Origin: Ahaetulla prasina
Taxonomy: Eukaryota; Chordata; Lepidosauria; Squamata; Colubridae
Length of the DNA stretch: 64,000 nt
Assembly: GCF_028640845.1 (NCBI RefSeq)
Contig: NC_080539.1
Location: 164,932,236 to 164,996,235, forward strand
Reading direction: 5' to 3'
A program made the position numbers and the translations under genes. Shown here in pieces: positions 1-42,200 of this stretch (positions within the stretch are counted from its first letter, which is position 1; every line of letters starts with the position of its first letter). Below the pieces are notes generated by a model, which saw only the letters and a list, made by a program, of their open reading frames with translations, ran no database searches and had not been told where the DNA came from.

Positions 1-960
1 TCCAGTTGCCATAACTCTACCCCGAACTAAGGGATTACAGGGTTGTAAAAAGGGAGGGTTTTTTAAATGATCCCTATATAAAATAAATCAAATTTAGTTT
101 TCCCCACCCTCACTACAATTATTTTTCAGAAAGTACTGGGGTCCTTAGCATGCTATCAAAGGCCATATATAACTCTTAGCCTGGAAAAAGTTGTGCCTAT
201 CAAGATGTTGGAAATCATGGTGGCACAGACATTCAAGATGACATATAATGTTACAAGGGCAAGCCATAGCTTAATACTTTTAAATTTGAACACAGAATTA
301 TGTCATAGATGTGCACATCAAATTCCTGTTAACTTAAAATTTTACATGTGAGGTGCAAATTGGACATGTTAAAACCAAGGCCATCTTATTTTCTATCAAT
401 ATTACTTGATTCTTAAGTGAAAATAAACTATGATTCTCAGGAAAAAAACCAATTATTCTAAATCAGATTTAGATGCCTTAACAATTTATAACCTGAAGTA
501 AAAATGGCATATGTAGCATATCAATGTTACAAGCTGCATAGCCACTGCAACACTTTTTTCAACATCCAAACTGTCAAGTTAAAGTATTTAAGTTCAGCAA
601 AGAGTTGATGTTTTACAGTATTATTACAGAACTATTGCAAATCAGAAGTCTCTTTTGATTGCAATGCATGTTAGTCAAATAAATAAATTTAATGTGATGT
701 CCTTAATGAGATTTAAAGTTGTCCAAAGTAGTGCAAATGTTTGTGCCAAATTTGAGACACATTTTAATAATGAAAAAGCAGATTAGATAATAATAACAAT
801 TTTCTTGGAATCCTTAAACACATAACAGTAGGCAATTCTCTATATTGACTTTTTAAGAAAAGCAATATGCTGAAAATAATAAGTATATTAACATTAATAT
901 ATTGAAGAGCCATGCTCATAAATTCAGTCATTTTTAGCTGTCTAAAAATAAGGGATCCTT
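1..960. other. Intergenic sequence upstream of LHFPL6
   Basis: AT-rich single-copy-looking sequence. I see no exon, recognisable repeat or RNA gene in it. Confidence 0.5.
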
Positions 961-962
961 AA

Positions 963-1103
963 TGCTCTCTGAGCTTGGTTGTTTTCTTGCAGCTGTTTCA
1001 TTACCGAAACTAGGTAACATAATCAATGCTACTACAGATGATGTTACCAAGTTTGGGTAATGAAACATCTGCAAAGAAATCCAGCAAAGTTCAGAGCACT
1101 GAG
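963..1103. repeat. Inverted repeat, Penelope-like family with decayed hammerhead core
   Basis: Two arms (about 966-1020 and 1041-1100) are near-perfect reverse complements around a 20-bp centre. Both arms carry the order TGTTACC - loop - GGTAAT - GAAA followed by CATC or CAGC. That is the stem II - GAAA part of the minimal hammerhead motif known from Penelope-like element terminal repeats. The CTGANGA box is mutated in both arms. Family assignment is an inference from this motif order. Confidence 0.5.
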
Positions 1104-1296
1104 GACCCCTCATTTCAACCCTGAGCTACAAATATTCTTCTATATTGTCTAAAATAATTAATTCAAATGTCAGGTTTAATTTAGATGGGTTTCCTTCCAT
1201 TAATTTATGATTAAAGTATAACTTCAGAAGCTGTAGGTGCTTCATCACAGGTATTTAAGAAAAGATTGGACAGCCACCTACCTGAAATGGTATAAG

Positions 1297-1618
1297 GCAG
1301 TGACAGTGAATCTTTAAGACACTGAGTGCCCAAACTGCATGCGCGCACATGCCAAAACTGAAAGGTGAGCGGATGTGTGCACAGGCGCAGCAGAGACCCA
1401 AAGACCAGCTGGCCGGCAGGAGGCTGGGCATCCCAACACTGGCAGCGTGGCAAGAGGTAAGATCTTTTTCTTTCATGAGCTTCTGTTTCGTCGTTTGCAG
1501 GAAAACAGCTCACGAAAGAAACGCCATGGAGATCTGATTTGAGTCAATGGCGTGTTGTGCCAGTAGAGAGGGCTCTGCATGCTACCTCTGGCATATGTAC
1601 CATAGGTTCTCCATCAAA
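1297..1618 (-). mobile_element. hAT-like nonautonomous element (GATGGCGAACC family)
   Basis: The right end reads, on the minus strand, as a diverged copy of the GTGATGGCGAACC terminus seen at 29841, 35711 and 51711, followed by the shared GCCAGAGGT/AGAGCCCTCTCT block. It interrupts CR1; flanks GGTATAAG and GGTATAGA (6 of 8 identical) look like an 8-bp target duplication. Confidence 0.55.
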
Positions 1619-1659
1619 GGTATAGAGTCTCCTCCTTAAAAAGGGGGGTTGAACTAGAA

Positions 1660-1835
1660 CAGGATTCACCAACCTTTTGGACCTCCGGGACCACTAAATT
1701 AATAATTTTAAATCCCATGGACCACTAATATGATTTTTTAAAAAAGATAAATAGTATTAGTGCAATATAAAAATGCAAGTAATTTTTCTGCCGACCACCA
1801 AAATTTCCTCACGGACCACCAGTTGGTGACCGCTG
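1660..1835. mobile_element. hAT-like MITE, 176 bp, inside CR1
   Basis: Terminal inverted repeats are CAGGATTCACCAACC and its counterpart ending TTGGTGACCGCTG. The flanks AACTAGAA (1652-1659) and GACTAGAA (1836-1843) match at 7 of 8 positions. The CR1 consensus contains this octamer once, which supports a true 8-bp duplication. Confidence 0.75.
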
Positions 1836-2219
1836 GACTAGAAGACCTCCAAGGTCTCTTCCAACTCTTGTTATTCTCTTATTATGAAACAAATATTAAG
1901 AGGCAGTTTCATAACTTAAAACCTCTTATAGAGCTCTCTCCTGCTATTCTGACTGATTGATTGAATTTATGAAGTGCGTTTCCGAAAATATGAAAGGGAA
2001 GGGTTAATTGCTCAGTCTGTTCTTTAAAAAAACTGAAGAACCAAGAGATTCCCAGGAGCCCCTCCTATCTGTCGGACAAATAAATCAATATTTTCAGGAA
2101 TTTGGACGCTCAGCACTGGCAATTCCCCTTACTCCTTCAGACTTCTCACGCGCTTAGCGGTAACAGCAATGCGACACTATCGATATTCCCTCGGCTCTTC
2201 AAAAAGTGAGACTCTGGCA

Positions 2220-3300
2220 TGTCGGGCCGTGGTGTTTTCACACCTCTGTTGCTCCGCCCCGCCCCGCCCCCCTCCGCCCCCGCTCAGTCTCCTGCGCGGT
2301 CCTCCCCCCCCCCCCCGCTCCACTCCTCCGCCAGGATGCTGGAGAGATGCGCTCTGGTTTTCCGCCTCGCCGCGATCGCTTCTCTTCGGGTGTCGTCCTC
2401 CTTCGCCTTACAAGGCTGCGCGCGAAGCTCCCCCTCCTCGTTCTCGTAGGTGGCAGGGGGCGGAGTTCCTGGCGCCGAGGTTTTGGGACCCTGCTTGGCT
2501 CTTCCCTCCCAGAACCGAGCGCGGCGGCCGCAGCTGGTCCTGCGCTCCGGACCAAAAACCGCCGCCGCTGCCGCCTGCCGACTCCGACGCGTGCCCAGCA
2601 GCTGCAGAGAGGTCGCCTTTTGCAAGCTTCCATGTGTACCCGGGCCGGATCGGCGCAGGCAGGTTGGTGAAGGCTTAGAGTTAACTGGGGGGTGGACGGG
2701 AAGGCGATCCTCGTCTGATTCAAGGAGCTGCAGCTGCTCAACATCGCTCGGTTGGAGGCAAGGCAGGCGAAGAAGCCGTTTGGGGCTAAAGGCGAAAAAA
2801 AGAGACATTGCCTGCCCCAGATCTAAGAAGCGGGAAAGGTGGGGTCGGACCTCCGGCCGCTTTTCTTGCCCCTTCCCAACACCAGCCCCGGGTCTTCTCT
2901 CAGTGCCGGATCGTCCCCTTTCGAGGCGACAATGGGAACGGCGGAACCCCAAACTTAGCGACAAGTCCAGCGGGGCAGGCTGGCAAGCGCCCTCCGGCCG
3001 TCCGGAGAAAGGCCGTGACTCAGCACTTGGGGGTGGAGTGGGGGACACGACGACACCCCCCGCCCACCCCATTTTTCCCGGATTGACAGCCAGCGCGGGA
3101 GAGTTTGCAAAGAGGTTTCTTTTCTCCCCCCCCCCGTTTTCACCGTCCCCCCTTCCCCCTTTGCGCCTCTTCATCTCGATCGCTGCCCGTGTACCGTTTC
3201 TTTGATCGCGTGGAGTGGGCGAAGCAGGCACCCGGGGGGTAGGGGATGGGGGAGGGGCGCGGCGTGCGTCTCGCTTTGCCGTGGGTGGGTGGGGGAAACA
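2220..3300 (+). promoter_or_regulatory. LHFPL6: CpG island, putative LHFPL6 promoter and non-coding exon 1
   Basis: About 1.1 kb of strongly GC- and CpG-rich sequence in an AT-rich neighbourhood, lying 2-3 kb upstream of the first coding exon of LHFPL6 on the same strand. LHFPL6 is known to begin with a non-coding exon, so its transcription start and exon 1 probably lie here. Several candidate donors exist (for example after GGCAG near 2663 or after AAAG near 2838) and I cannot choose between them. Long open frames on both strands here are a by-product of GC richness. There are C and G homopolymer runs around 2305-2320 and 3126-3136. Confidence 0.7.
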
Positions 3301-3871
3301 CAAAAATCTGGGGATGCTCAAAGAAGGCTTCCTCTGCCTGGTCCGGGCCTCCTTCTTTCCCAGGGGTGCAGGCTGGGTTTTGGATTTGAAAGGATTGGCA
3401 GATTTTCCTCCTCCTATTGCCAAATGCGATCAAGCCCATTCTTTTCCTTTCTGTTTTGAAAGGTGATCGGGGCTGGTGTTTGTTCTCCCTTTGGGATCTA
3501 GGCAGAGGCTGTAACTCTGAGAAGAAAAACAGTGGAGGCAGAGCCTAATTTGTGAGAGCCTTAACTTCCCTCTTTTACAGCCTCTTATAAAAGCAAGACC
3601 ATTTGGGTTTTTGCTCTATTGTCTTTCTGATCTTTGAAGCTCAATTTGTTCCTTTACTCAAAGAAAAATAACAGGAGGGAAAAGTCTTAGTACATTGCTA
3701 TCTTATTTCTCTTACCTCCATCCAGTCTTTCTGCCCTAAGGGTTTTGTAGCAATTCCAGGGGTTGTTACTGGAAGGGTATTATTGAGCATTGATTTCCAT
3801 GCAACTCAGGATTGATATTGCAAGGCTAACCAGGCTGCAAAAATGACCACTAGATACCACTACATAATATT

Positions 3872-4228
3872 GGGACATGGTGGCTCAGTGGCTAAAACAC
3901 TGAGCTTGTCAATCGAAAGGTCGGCAGCTCAGCGGTTCAAATCCCTAGTGGCACGTAACGGGGTCAGGTCCCGTTATGTGTCCCAGCTTCTGCCAACCTA
4001 GCAGTTCGAAAGCATGTAAAAATGCAAGTAGAAAAATAGGGACCACCTTTGGTGGGAAGGTAACAGCGTTCCGTGCACCTTTAGCTTTTCGTCATGCCGA
4101 CTACATGACCACGGAGACGTCTTCGGACAGTGCTGTCTCTTCGGCTTTGAAACAGATGAGCACTGCCCCCTGGAGTCGGGAACATATGTCCGAGGGGAAC
4201 CTTTACCTTTACCTTTACCTTTATACAT
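3872..4228 (+). mobile_element. Sauria SINE (tRNA head, Bov-B tail)
   Basis: Full-length copy. The tRNA-derived head contains GTGGCTCAGTGGCTAA (A box) and GCGGTTCAAATCC (B box). The body includes the GGGACCACCTTTGGTGGGAA and CACGGAGACGTCTTCGGAC blocks, and the 3' end has four CCTTTA units, the tail shared with Bov-B LINEs. This SINE is characteristic of squamates. It lies in LHFPL6 intron 1. Confidence 0.93.
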
Positions 4229-4671
4229 AGCAGGAACGAGAGCTTTTAGTATCTAGTGGCTGCCCTCAATAGTCACTGGGGTTTTGTAGTAGTTCTTTGC
4301 TGTCTCAGTCAGAAGGCAAGGCAGATATGGGCTGCCCAGCTGACTTCTGTGATGTGACCCTGGGCCTTGCTGGGTGGTATTTCCATGCTCCTTAAAGCTT
4401 CCACTGCTGACTTCCTCATGTCAAAAGAACAGGAGCTCTTTTTTTTGTTTGCCAACTGACATCCAGATGTGGTAGGAAAAATGAGAGGGATTGACCTCTT
4501 TCTTTACCAAACTAGAAGGTGGGGCTTTGTGATTCATGGGTTCATTTCCACTTGAAATGCAGTATCCAGGGCTGGATCCAGTAACCTTCCTGAGGCTTCC
4601 TTCAGCCTGATGCCTGACAGGACTACCCATTCTGTCATACTGGTCATCTCCATTAAAGGGTTGTTGGATTG

Positions 4672-4918
4672 GAATAGACTAGACTAGACTAGACTAGAAT
4701 AGAGTAGAATAGAATAGAAATTTTTATTGGCCAAGTGTGATTGGACACACAAGGAATTTGTCTTGGTGCATATGCTCTCAGTGTACATAAAAGAAAAGAT
4801 ATATTCATCAAGAATCATAAGGTACAACACTTAATGATAATCATAGGGTACAAATAAGCAATCAGGAAACAATCAATATAAATCATAAGAATACAAGCAA
4901 CAAAGAACACGCTATTCT
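4672..4918 (-). mobile_element. CR1/L3-type LINE 3' end with AATAG microsatellite
   Basis: Minus-strand 3' terminus. The repeat tract reads AGACT then AATAG on the + strand, followed by the conserved block TTTATTGGCCAAGTGTGATT and ACACACAAGGAATTTG. The same block occurs at 24403, 54868 and, in plus orientation with an upstream reverse-transcriptase remnant, at 30415-31300. It is heavily 5'-truncated. Confidence 0.8.
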
Positions 4919-5093
4919 TGTTCTAATCCAACCTTCACTCTTGCATTTCTTGCATTGCTCCCCAGCTTGGCTTCATAGTGAAACTTAATTTTCATAGCTG
5001 CTTTTCTTGGCCCCCTGCCCCATGTTCAAAGAACTCATGATAATTTACCTCATTATCCTGCTCCCTTCCTTAATGCTTCTTGTTAAATTACAG

Positions 5094-35645
<30,552 letters not shown>

Positions 35646-35710
35646 AATTTCCCCATATAATCAAACTTTTGGCTTAGTCCTAAACTTAAGCAAATGCTGA
35701 CTTGTCTGTG

Positions 35711-36032
35711 GCCATGATGGCGAACCTGTGGCATGCAGCACCCTCTCCGATGGCGCGCAAGCCGTCGCCCTAGTCCAGCTCAGATGCACATGCACACACG
35801 CCTCCCACCGGCCAGCTGGTCTTCGAGTCTGTCGTGCATGCGCAAGAAGCGTGCGTGGGGGCCGCATGCAAAGGCGCGGGGCCACACGAGCATGCGCAGG
35901 GGTGGGGCACATGCACGGGGCTGCACACACACAGCTGGGGCGCATGCACAGGGGCCGTGCGCGCACTGCATTTTGGAAGGTCGGGTGTGCGCACGCTTAG
36001 GGCACTCGGTCCAGAAAAGATTAGCCATCATT
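35711..36032 (+). mobile_element. hAT-like element (GATGGCGAACC family)
   Basis: Left end GATGGCGAACCTGTGGCATG, right end near GATTAGCCATCATTGG. The interior is very rich in CATGCGC/GCACAC steps. Target duplication not resolved. It lies between the ends of LHFPL6 and NHLRC3. Confidence 0.7.
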
Positions 36033-36356
36033 GGATTATGCTTTAATCTCTCCCTCTATGGATCATAGGAGTGAGATATTTGTAGACATGATTCCACACC
36101 ACATGCTGGAACAGAACTTGACAGAATAAGGGGGAAATTGGTGCCTTTGCATCCTTTTACAAAAAGGGAAGGGTTAAAAAGTCCCAACCACTTATGCCTC
36201 CTAATGCAAAGCTGCCTGGCTCCTCTGGCAGCAGAGAAGAGGTACTGGCAGTAGCCCTTGTCTCCGTATGTGCAATCAAGTTCCAAAATGGTCATAAAAG
36301 GGGAGCTCCATCCTGCACAGCTGCCATTGTACGTGGAACGTTTTTGGGCCCTGAAC

Positions 36357-36712
36357 CAGGGATGAAATGCTGCTGGTTCGGACCGGATCACCCGATCTGG
36401 TAGCGATGGCGGCGGGTGGTTCGGAGAACCCGTAGCAAAAATCCCTCCCCCCCGCCCATGCACAGCTGAGCCGCGTGATCATCCAAGGTTTTTTTTTACT
36501 TTTAAAAGCATTTTTTCTTTGGCCCAAAAAAATGCTTTTAAAAGTTAAAAAAAGCCTCTGATGATCACGCGAATCAGCTGGGATTGTCAGAACCTTTTAA
36601 AAAATGCTTTTAAAAGTAAAAAAAAAAAAGTGGCCACGCCCACCCAGCCACATTACCACCACTAAGCCACGCCCACAGAACCGGTAGTAACCAATTTTAC
36701 ATTTCATCTCTG
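36357..36712. mobile_element. hAT MITE (CAGGGATGAAATG), 356 bp
   Basis: Termini are CAGGGATGAAATGCTG and CATTTCATCTCTG. The flanks CCCTGAAC at 36349-36356 and 36713-36720 are identical. The interior contains ACCGGT motifs and several A-rich inverted segments. Confidence 0.92.
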
Positions 36713-36786
36713 CCCTGAACCCACGGCTCTTCTAGCTGTTGGATCTGAAACATCAGGATATATGGGAATATTTTGGAAAGAGTATA

Positions 36787-37187
36787 CAGGTAGTCCTCGA
36801 CTTACGGAAACAATTCAGTCCAGAATTTATGTTGCTGAGTGAGAAATTTGTTAAAATGAGTTTTGCCCCATTTTACGACTTTTCTTGCCACAGTTAAGTA
36901 AATCACCGCAGTCGTTAGTAAGTTAGTAACACGGTTGTTAAGTGAATCAGGCTTCCCCACTGACTTTGTCAGAAGGTTGCAAAGGGGGATAACATGACTC
37001 TGGGACACGGCAACCGTCATAAATATGACTCCGTTGTCAGGCATCTGAATTTTGATTGCGTGACTGTGGAGATGCTTCCAATGGTTGTAAGGGGGGGATG
37101 TAAAAAACGGTCATAAGTCACTTTTTTTTGTGACGTTGTAACTTTGAACGGCCACTAAACAAACTGTTGTAAGTCGAGGGCTATCTG
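36787..37187. mobile_element. Mariner-like MITE, 401 bp, TA target duplication
   Basis: Termini are CAGGTAGTCCTCGACTTACG and GTAAGTCGAGGGCTATCTG, with TA directly outside both ends (36785-36786 and 37188-37189). It is the clearest copy of this family in the window. Confidence 0.88.
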
Positions 37188-37509
37188 TACTACAAAGGGG
37201 AATTATTCCAGTGGCCAGAGCAACTTTCACTAAAATAATATAGAAATGTACCAGAATTAAGGTAACAGATATTTCTCATGCAGAGGTCAGTTCCCCATCA
37301 GCAGGAGCTCCATGCTGGACTTTTTTTGTGGGGTGTGTGTGTGTGTTATAGAAGTGATTTGCCGTTGCCTCATAGGATTCTTTTAGCTCACAATCCTGCA
37401 ATTTCAGGTTCAAAGCAACGTAGGTCAAAGTTGTTAATATCCTAGTATCTTGTAGGAACTTTTGGAGTAGAGCAACAAAGATCAAAGTTCAGAGGAACGA
37501 CGTTAGTTT

Positions 37510-37770
37510 ATTTATTTACTTATTTTATTTTTATTTTTATTTGAATTTATATCCCGCCCTTCTCTGAAGACTCAGGGCGGCTTACACTATGTCAAGCAAT
37601 AGTCTTCATCCATTTGTATATTATATACAAAGTCAACTTTATTGCCCACAACAATCTGGGTCCTCATTTTACCTACCTTATAAAGGATGGAAGGCTGAGT
37701 CAACCTTGGGCCTGGTGGGACTTGAACTTGCAGTAATTGTAAGCAGCTGTGTTAATAACAGACAGACTTA
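37510..37770 (-). mobile_element. tRNA-derived SINE with L2-like 3' tail, copy C
   Basis: Minus-strand copy with tail ATCCCGCCCTTCTCTGAAGA at 37551-37570. The tRNA head is truncated or rearranged after about 37765. Confidence 0.82.
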
Positions 37771-38529
37771 ATTGACAGACGGATTATGTGTCATAGGTTA
37801 TTGACTCCTAGTGACCACATCACCTCAACTTTGGATGCACCTCAACATTGGAATATCATTTCCAAGGCCTTTTTGGCTGCTCTGCGGAGCTCCAATCTGC
37901 AGCCTTTTTCATGACTTCTTATTGCTTTACTGTTGATGGTTGATTCTAAAAGGCAGAGGCTATCCACTATTTTGATAAATTTACTATCAAATCTAAGGTG
38001 GTGGTTCTACCCGCTGCCCTCAAGTTGGTCTTCCTTCTATTTATGTTAGTCACAAATGTTTTACATATAATGCTGTCTTTAACATGTTTATAACATGTCA
38101 ATATCCCAAGCAATGCTTTTCTTTGGACATTATAAATTGCTGTTAGTTCTGCTCTGCTTAAAAAAATAACGAACACGTTCATTATTCAGAAAAAGTTTCT
38201 TTAAAAGGTGAGAACCATCACAATAATGAGTATAAAACAAGGCAACTATAATGTATGGAATTGGTTTGGGAGGCTGAATAGTCACAACATACCGTAGTTT
38301 TTAAAATTTTCATTTCAGAGTACTATACCAAAATATAACAGGAAAACAGATCAGCAATTGAAGAAACGCTTTAAGTTGCCTTTGAATAGAGGCTGTGCTT
38401 AGAAAAACCTTCAGTAGATGCGGATCGCCACTGGTCCAGGCTCTGCTAATGCTGAAGTACAATGCATATTTTTCAAAGATCTTATCTGCTCATAGAGTAG
38501 AAATTGCTCCCCAAGATTACTGCAATAGC
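37771..38529. other. Intergenic, downstream of NHLRC3
   Basis: No gene or confident repeat seen between the SINE and the CCTT microsatellite. Confidence 0.45.
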
Positions 38530-38598
38530 CCTTCCTTCCTTCCTTCCTTCCTTCCTTCCTCCCTCCCTCCCTCCCTCCCTTTCCTTCCTTCCTCCCTG
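38530..38598 (+). repeat. CCTT / CCCT microsatellite
   Basis: About 70 bp of TTCC and then TCCC tetranucleotide repeats. Confidence 0.95.
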
Positions 38599-39033
38599 TT
38601 TGTTTATTTCTTTGTTTATTTAATCAAATATGCTGTTTAAGGCTGGCGATAAGACCACTGCAAGCACATAACTCTGATTATGTTAAAAGAATGAACAGAA
38701 AAACTCTTGGAATTGTATTGCAAGAGAAATAATTTATATGAAAAATCAATTAAAACATGGTCCTTAAACTTGGCTAAAATACTGAAAGACAAACCAGTCC
38801 CTGAGATAAATGCACAGAATGCATCCTTAATCATTTCAAGTATTGCACAACTGGAGAGAGCAGGCCATCCAATAGAGCAAAATCCCTCAACCAGCTGCTC
38901 CTAGAGACACCCCCGCCCCACAACCAGCACAGCAATCAGCTGTGAGACAGGAGTCTTAAGAATTGCAGCCAACCCCATCTGGTTGTGTCATATAAGAGAT
39001 TCTACACTTGCTTGTATGGCCTGAAAGATTCCA

Positions 39034-39262
39034 TTAGTCCAAAGGTACATATTTCTGTACTTGTTCAGCTCCAATTTCTGCCACATATATGGCTCCAGTA
39101 CGTAAGCTGACATCCAGAAGATGAGGCTTGACTTCTCTTGCAAGCTGGATTGTGTCCACTACAATGCAATTCCCAATTAATCCTACTGGTGGGGCTGCCA
39201 AAATAGAAATCTTATTAACATTTAGGTGGGCCACAATTATATATTGCTGATCAGGAGTAAAC
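39034..39262 (-). other. NHLRC3: NHLRC3 coding exon 7 and stop
   Basis: The acceptor on the minus strand is CTATTTACAG before GTTTACTCC. It encodes [14 protein letters not shown] through VQKYVPLD and a TAA. A minus-strand AATAAA near 38603-38620 could end the 3' UTR. Confidence 0.93.
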
Positions 39263-42200
39263 CTGTAAATAGAAAGGAAAAAAAGGAAACTGTAAAAAAA
39301 AAAAAGAATTGTCGAATCTTAAAAGATCTCATTCTGTGAGCAATATATATTTCTGTTGGATCTGAGGCAACATTGCTACTCTACAGATACCCACAACTGC
39401 CTCAAATGCTGTCCTAAGAGCTTTCTGAAAATCCTATTGGTGGGTTTCAGTATTTTGGAGCCAATTTTCAACAGAGACGTTAGGTGCAAATTGAGAAAAT
39501 TGACTGTTGACAATAACAAAGAAAAAAACATACTGCAGTTCTTCGGACACAAATTTCAATATTCAGAGGTATTATCTGAATATATGAAATATAAATATTT
39601 TTTTCATTAAAAAAAAATACTACTAAGAGAAGCGTGATCCACAGACCGGTGCTGGTCTGCAAACTGTTATTGGTCCATGACAAGATACAATTCTTTCATA
39701 CGGTTACAAAATAGTGTATGAAAGGATATGTCAATAAAAGAATGCATAAAATCTCACTTTAATTCTTTTCACTGCAAGTATACATTTAAACAGAATGGAA
39801 ATTATTCAAATTATTGTCAAATTGTCCCTGTGGGGTTTCTCGCTTAAGGAAACAATTTTCATCCACATCTTATCCTTCCCTAGAGCTCAACCTTCCTTTC
39901 TGGCAGCTTAAAATACACTGGAGTGTGTGCGTTTATGTGTGTGAAACAAACACAAATATCATCTTCCATTCTAGCTTGTTTCCAACTCCACTTAGTGAAT
40001 ACTTGGATCCCACCCAAATGCCATTTTAAAATATCAAGCAGTTTAATGGTATCTTCCAGGAAAATGAAATTGAGCTTTTTAAGGTCAAAATCACAGGAAA
40101 AGTGCCAGGCACTGGCAGCTCACTTTCAAAAAGTATACTTGTTTTTCATAACAAATAGTTATGAAAAAATTATAATTAAGGTGATAGCATTTCAAAATTA
40201 GGGGGATGTGAATTGTTAGTGAACCCACTGGTGCGTTCAGAGTGCTACATAACTGTTATCTGGCTCTGTCCTAGGAATTGAAACCTTCATCAGAAATCCT
40301 ATACACAAAGGGATTCTTGTTCTATAGTTGAAAATTTTTTCTCTTCCATCCAATGGACACACACTGGCACGCATAAACACAGATACTATACCTTACAGAG
40401 TAAGGGCCATCTTCTGTGAAGCAGTTTTCCCAAGATCCTAACCATTCCCCAGTATTTTTTTCAAAAACTTGGATTCTCCAATTGGCTCTGTCTGCCACCC
40501 AGACCTGGTGCAAACAAAAACACTGTTCTGAGCACCGAGAAAGAAATACACAAACATTTTCTAATTTAAATGGATTGCTGTCTAAATTAATAATCAGTAT
40601 CTCGTTACCCTATGTCAGGGAGGAGCCAACTCTTGATATTCAAGCAAATATGTATAACTTTCATCCACCCAAATGGTTTGAATAGTTATTGAGGCAATTG
40701 TTCAGCCATTACTTTTAAAGACATTAGGAGCGGAGGGAAGGCTGGGGATTAAAAAAAGTCAAGTTGTCAAACTGCACAAGTAAAACTCTTCTCCTTTTGT
40801 GTGTGTGTTATCTTGCGCACCTACCAAGTGCTGAGACAATAAAGGCTATATGGTTGTTAGCTTGGCCAACAGTATCCTCATCAATGTGGTATTCTAATGT
40901 TATATGCTATTATGTCAAAATTATCACTGCTCCCTTACCCGCCCAACCGAATCCACAGTCACACTGTGTGGAATCCTGAACTGTGTAGGAGCAGTACCAT
41001 TTTCTCCACGTAGCCATAGAATCTTTAAGTCTGTGGGTAAAAAGTTGTTGATCAAGCATTATTTCCTGCAATGAGTTTACAGTATAATACAGTATCAGGA
41101 TTAAAACAAAAGCAGGAGTAGAAAACCCACAGTCCAGGGATATGTGCGGACCTTTTACAATGCTAATTCATACACCTCATCAGGATATAAAGGATATAAA
41201 AAATGAGTGCAATCAGACACTTTGAAACTTTTAACTCGATTTTTACTTTAAAACTACTGAACTGCTTTTGAAAAAAAGAACCCAAAAGATCAAACATTTT
41301 GCCCCTCATCTGAAACCAAAAAGATTGCCTCACAATTTAAAGGAGTTTAACATATTGTATGGAATAGCCATGCTATTCTATCACAACAGAGGAAAACTGA
41401 AGGCCTAACATTAGGAAAAATAAAGCAGGCATATCTGTATCATAAAAATTCAGAAAATACTATGTTATATTTCACTGATACGCATTAACTGATATAATCT
41501 AGCTTTCCATTGCAGAATACTACATTAGGAGTTCAGCTTTCTGACTATTAATATAACAGGTATCTATTTTCTTTCTACAAGATAACACTATTTAAGATAT
41601 GTTTAAGATCTTAAAATATCACCAGAATATTATTGAAAAAGTATTCAAATCTTATAAAAAGATAAAGTATCAGTAAATTTGCAGCATTAATTGTATGCAT
41701 ATTGGTGACTTATGTCTGCAGAGGCCCTAAAATTATAATCTATGAGTCACCAAGAATTGAGCTACATGGGAGAAGACTCAATTTCCTTATTTAGAATCTC
41801 ATGATCTGTGCAAATGTCTTACGGCAAGTGGCTGCACCTCCAAAAACCTTCGCTAATCTCAAAGAAGATAAGCAGGATTGAATCTGGTTAATGCTTGAAA
41901 ATGAGAGGCTACCTGGAAGCCCCAGCAATGTAGGCTAGACTGTAAAATTTAAAAATAATATTCCCGAAAGAAGACAATGTTGGCATAGTGTTGCCAAGAA
42001 AACCACATGGAGATGTTCATATGGTCAACAGCGAATGCTGATTGCATCAAACACAAACCATTTAACTACTCCTAAATTGTTCTGTTATAAAAAAAGCCAC
42101 TAAGGCAGCCTTTCCCAATCTTCCGATATGAGTCTCATATTCTATAATATGGACCAGCACCGGCTTGCAGCATGTCAGAAACCAGGCATCGCAAACAAGC

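Larger units (their letters stand above)
1236..1890 (+). mobile_element. CR1 LINE 3' end, interrupted by two hAT insertions
   Basis: Pieces at 1236-1296, 1619-1659 and 1836-1890 together read as a CR1 3' end: the stretch around GGACAGCCACCTACCTG, the GGGGGGTTGAACTAGAA segment, then GACCTCCAAGGTCTCTTCC and a TTATTCTCTTATT tail. Two short DNA transposons split it. Confidence 0.75.

Noticed and set aside
2169..3439. Long open frames on both strands (up to 379 codons)
   Set aside because: They lie in the CpG island, overlap each other on both strands, are proline/arginine-rich and resemble no protein I know. GC-rich sequence has few stop codons.
3872..3950. tRNA-like A and B boxes (also at 15632, 27695, 45885)
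   Set aside because: They are SINE heads joined to SINE bodies; no intact cloverleaf tRNA gene was found.
35733..36068. Frames over 100 codons rich in Ala/His/Cys
   Set aside because: They lie in the CpG-rich interior of a hAT element on both strands.
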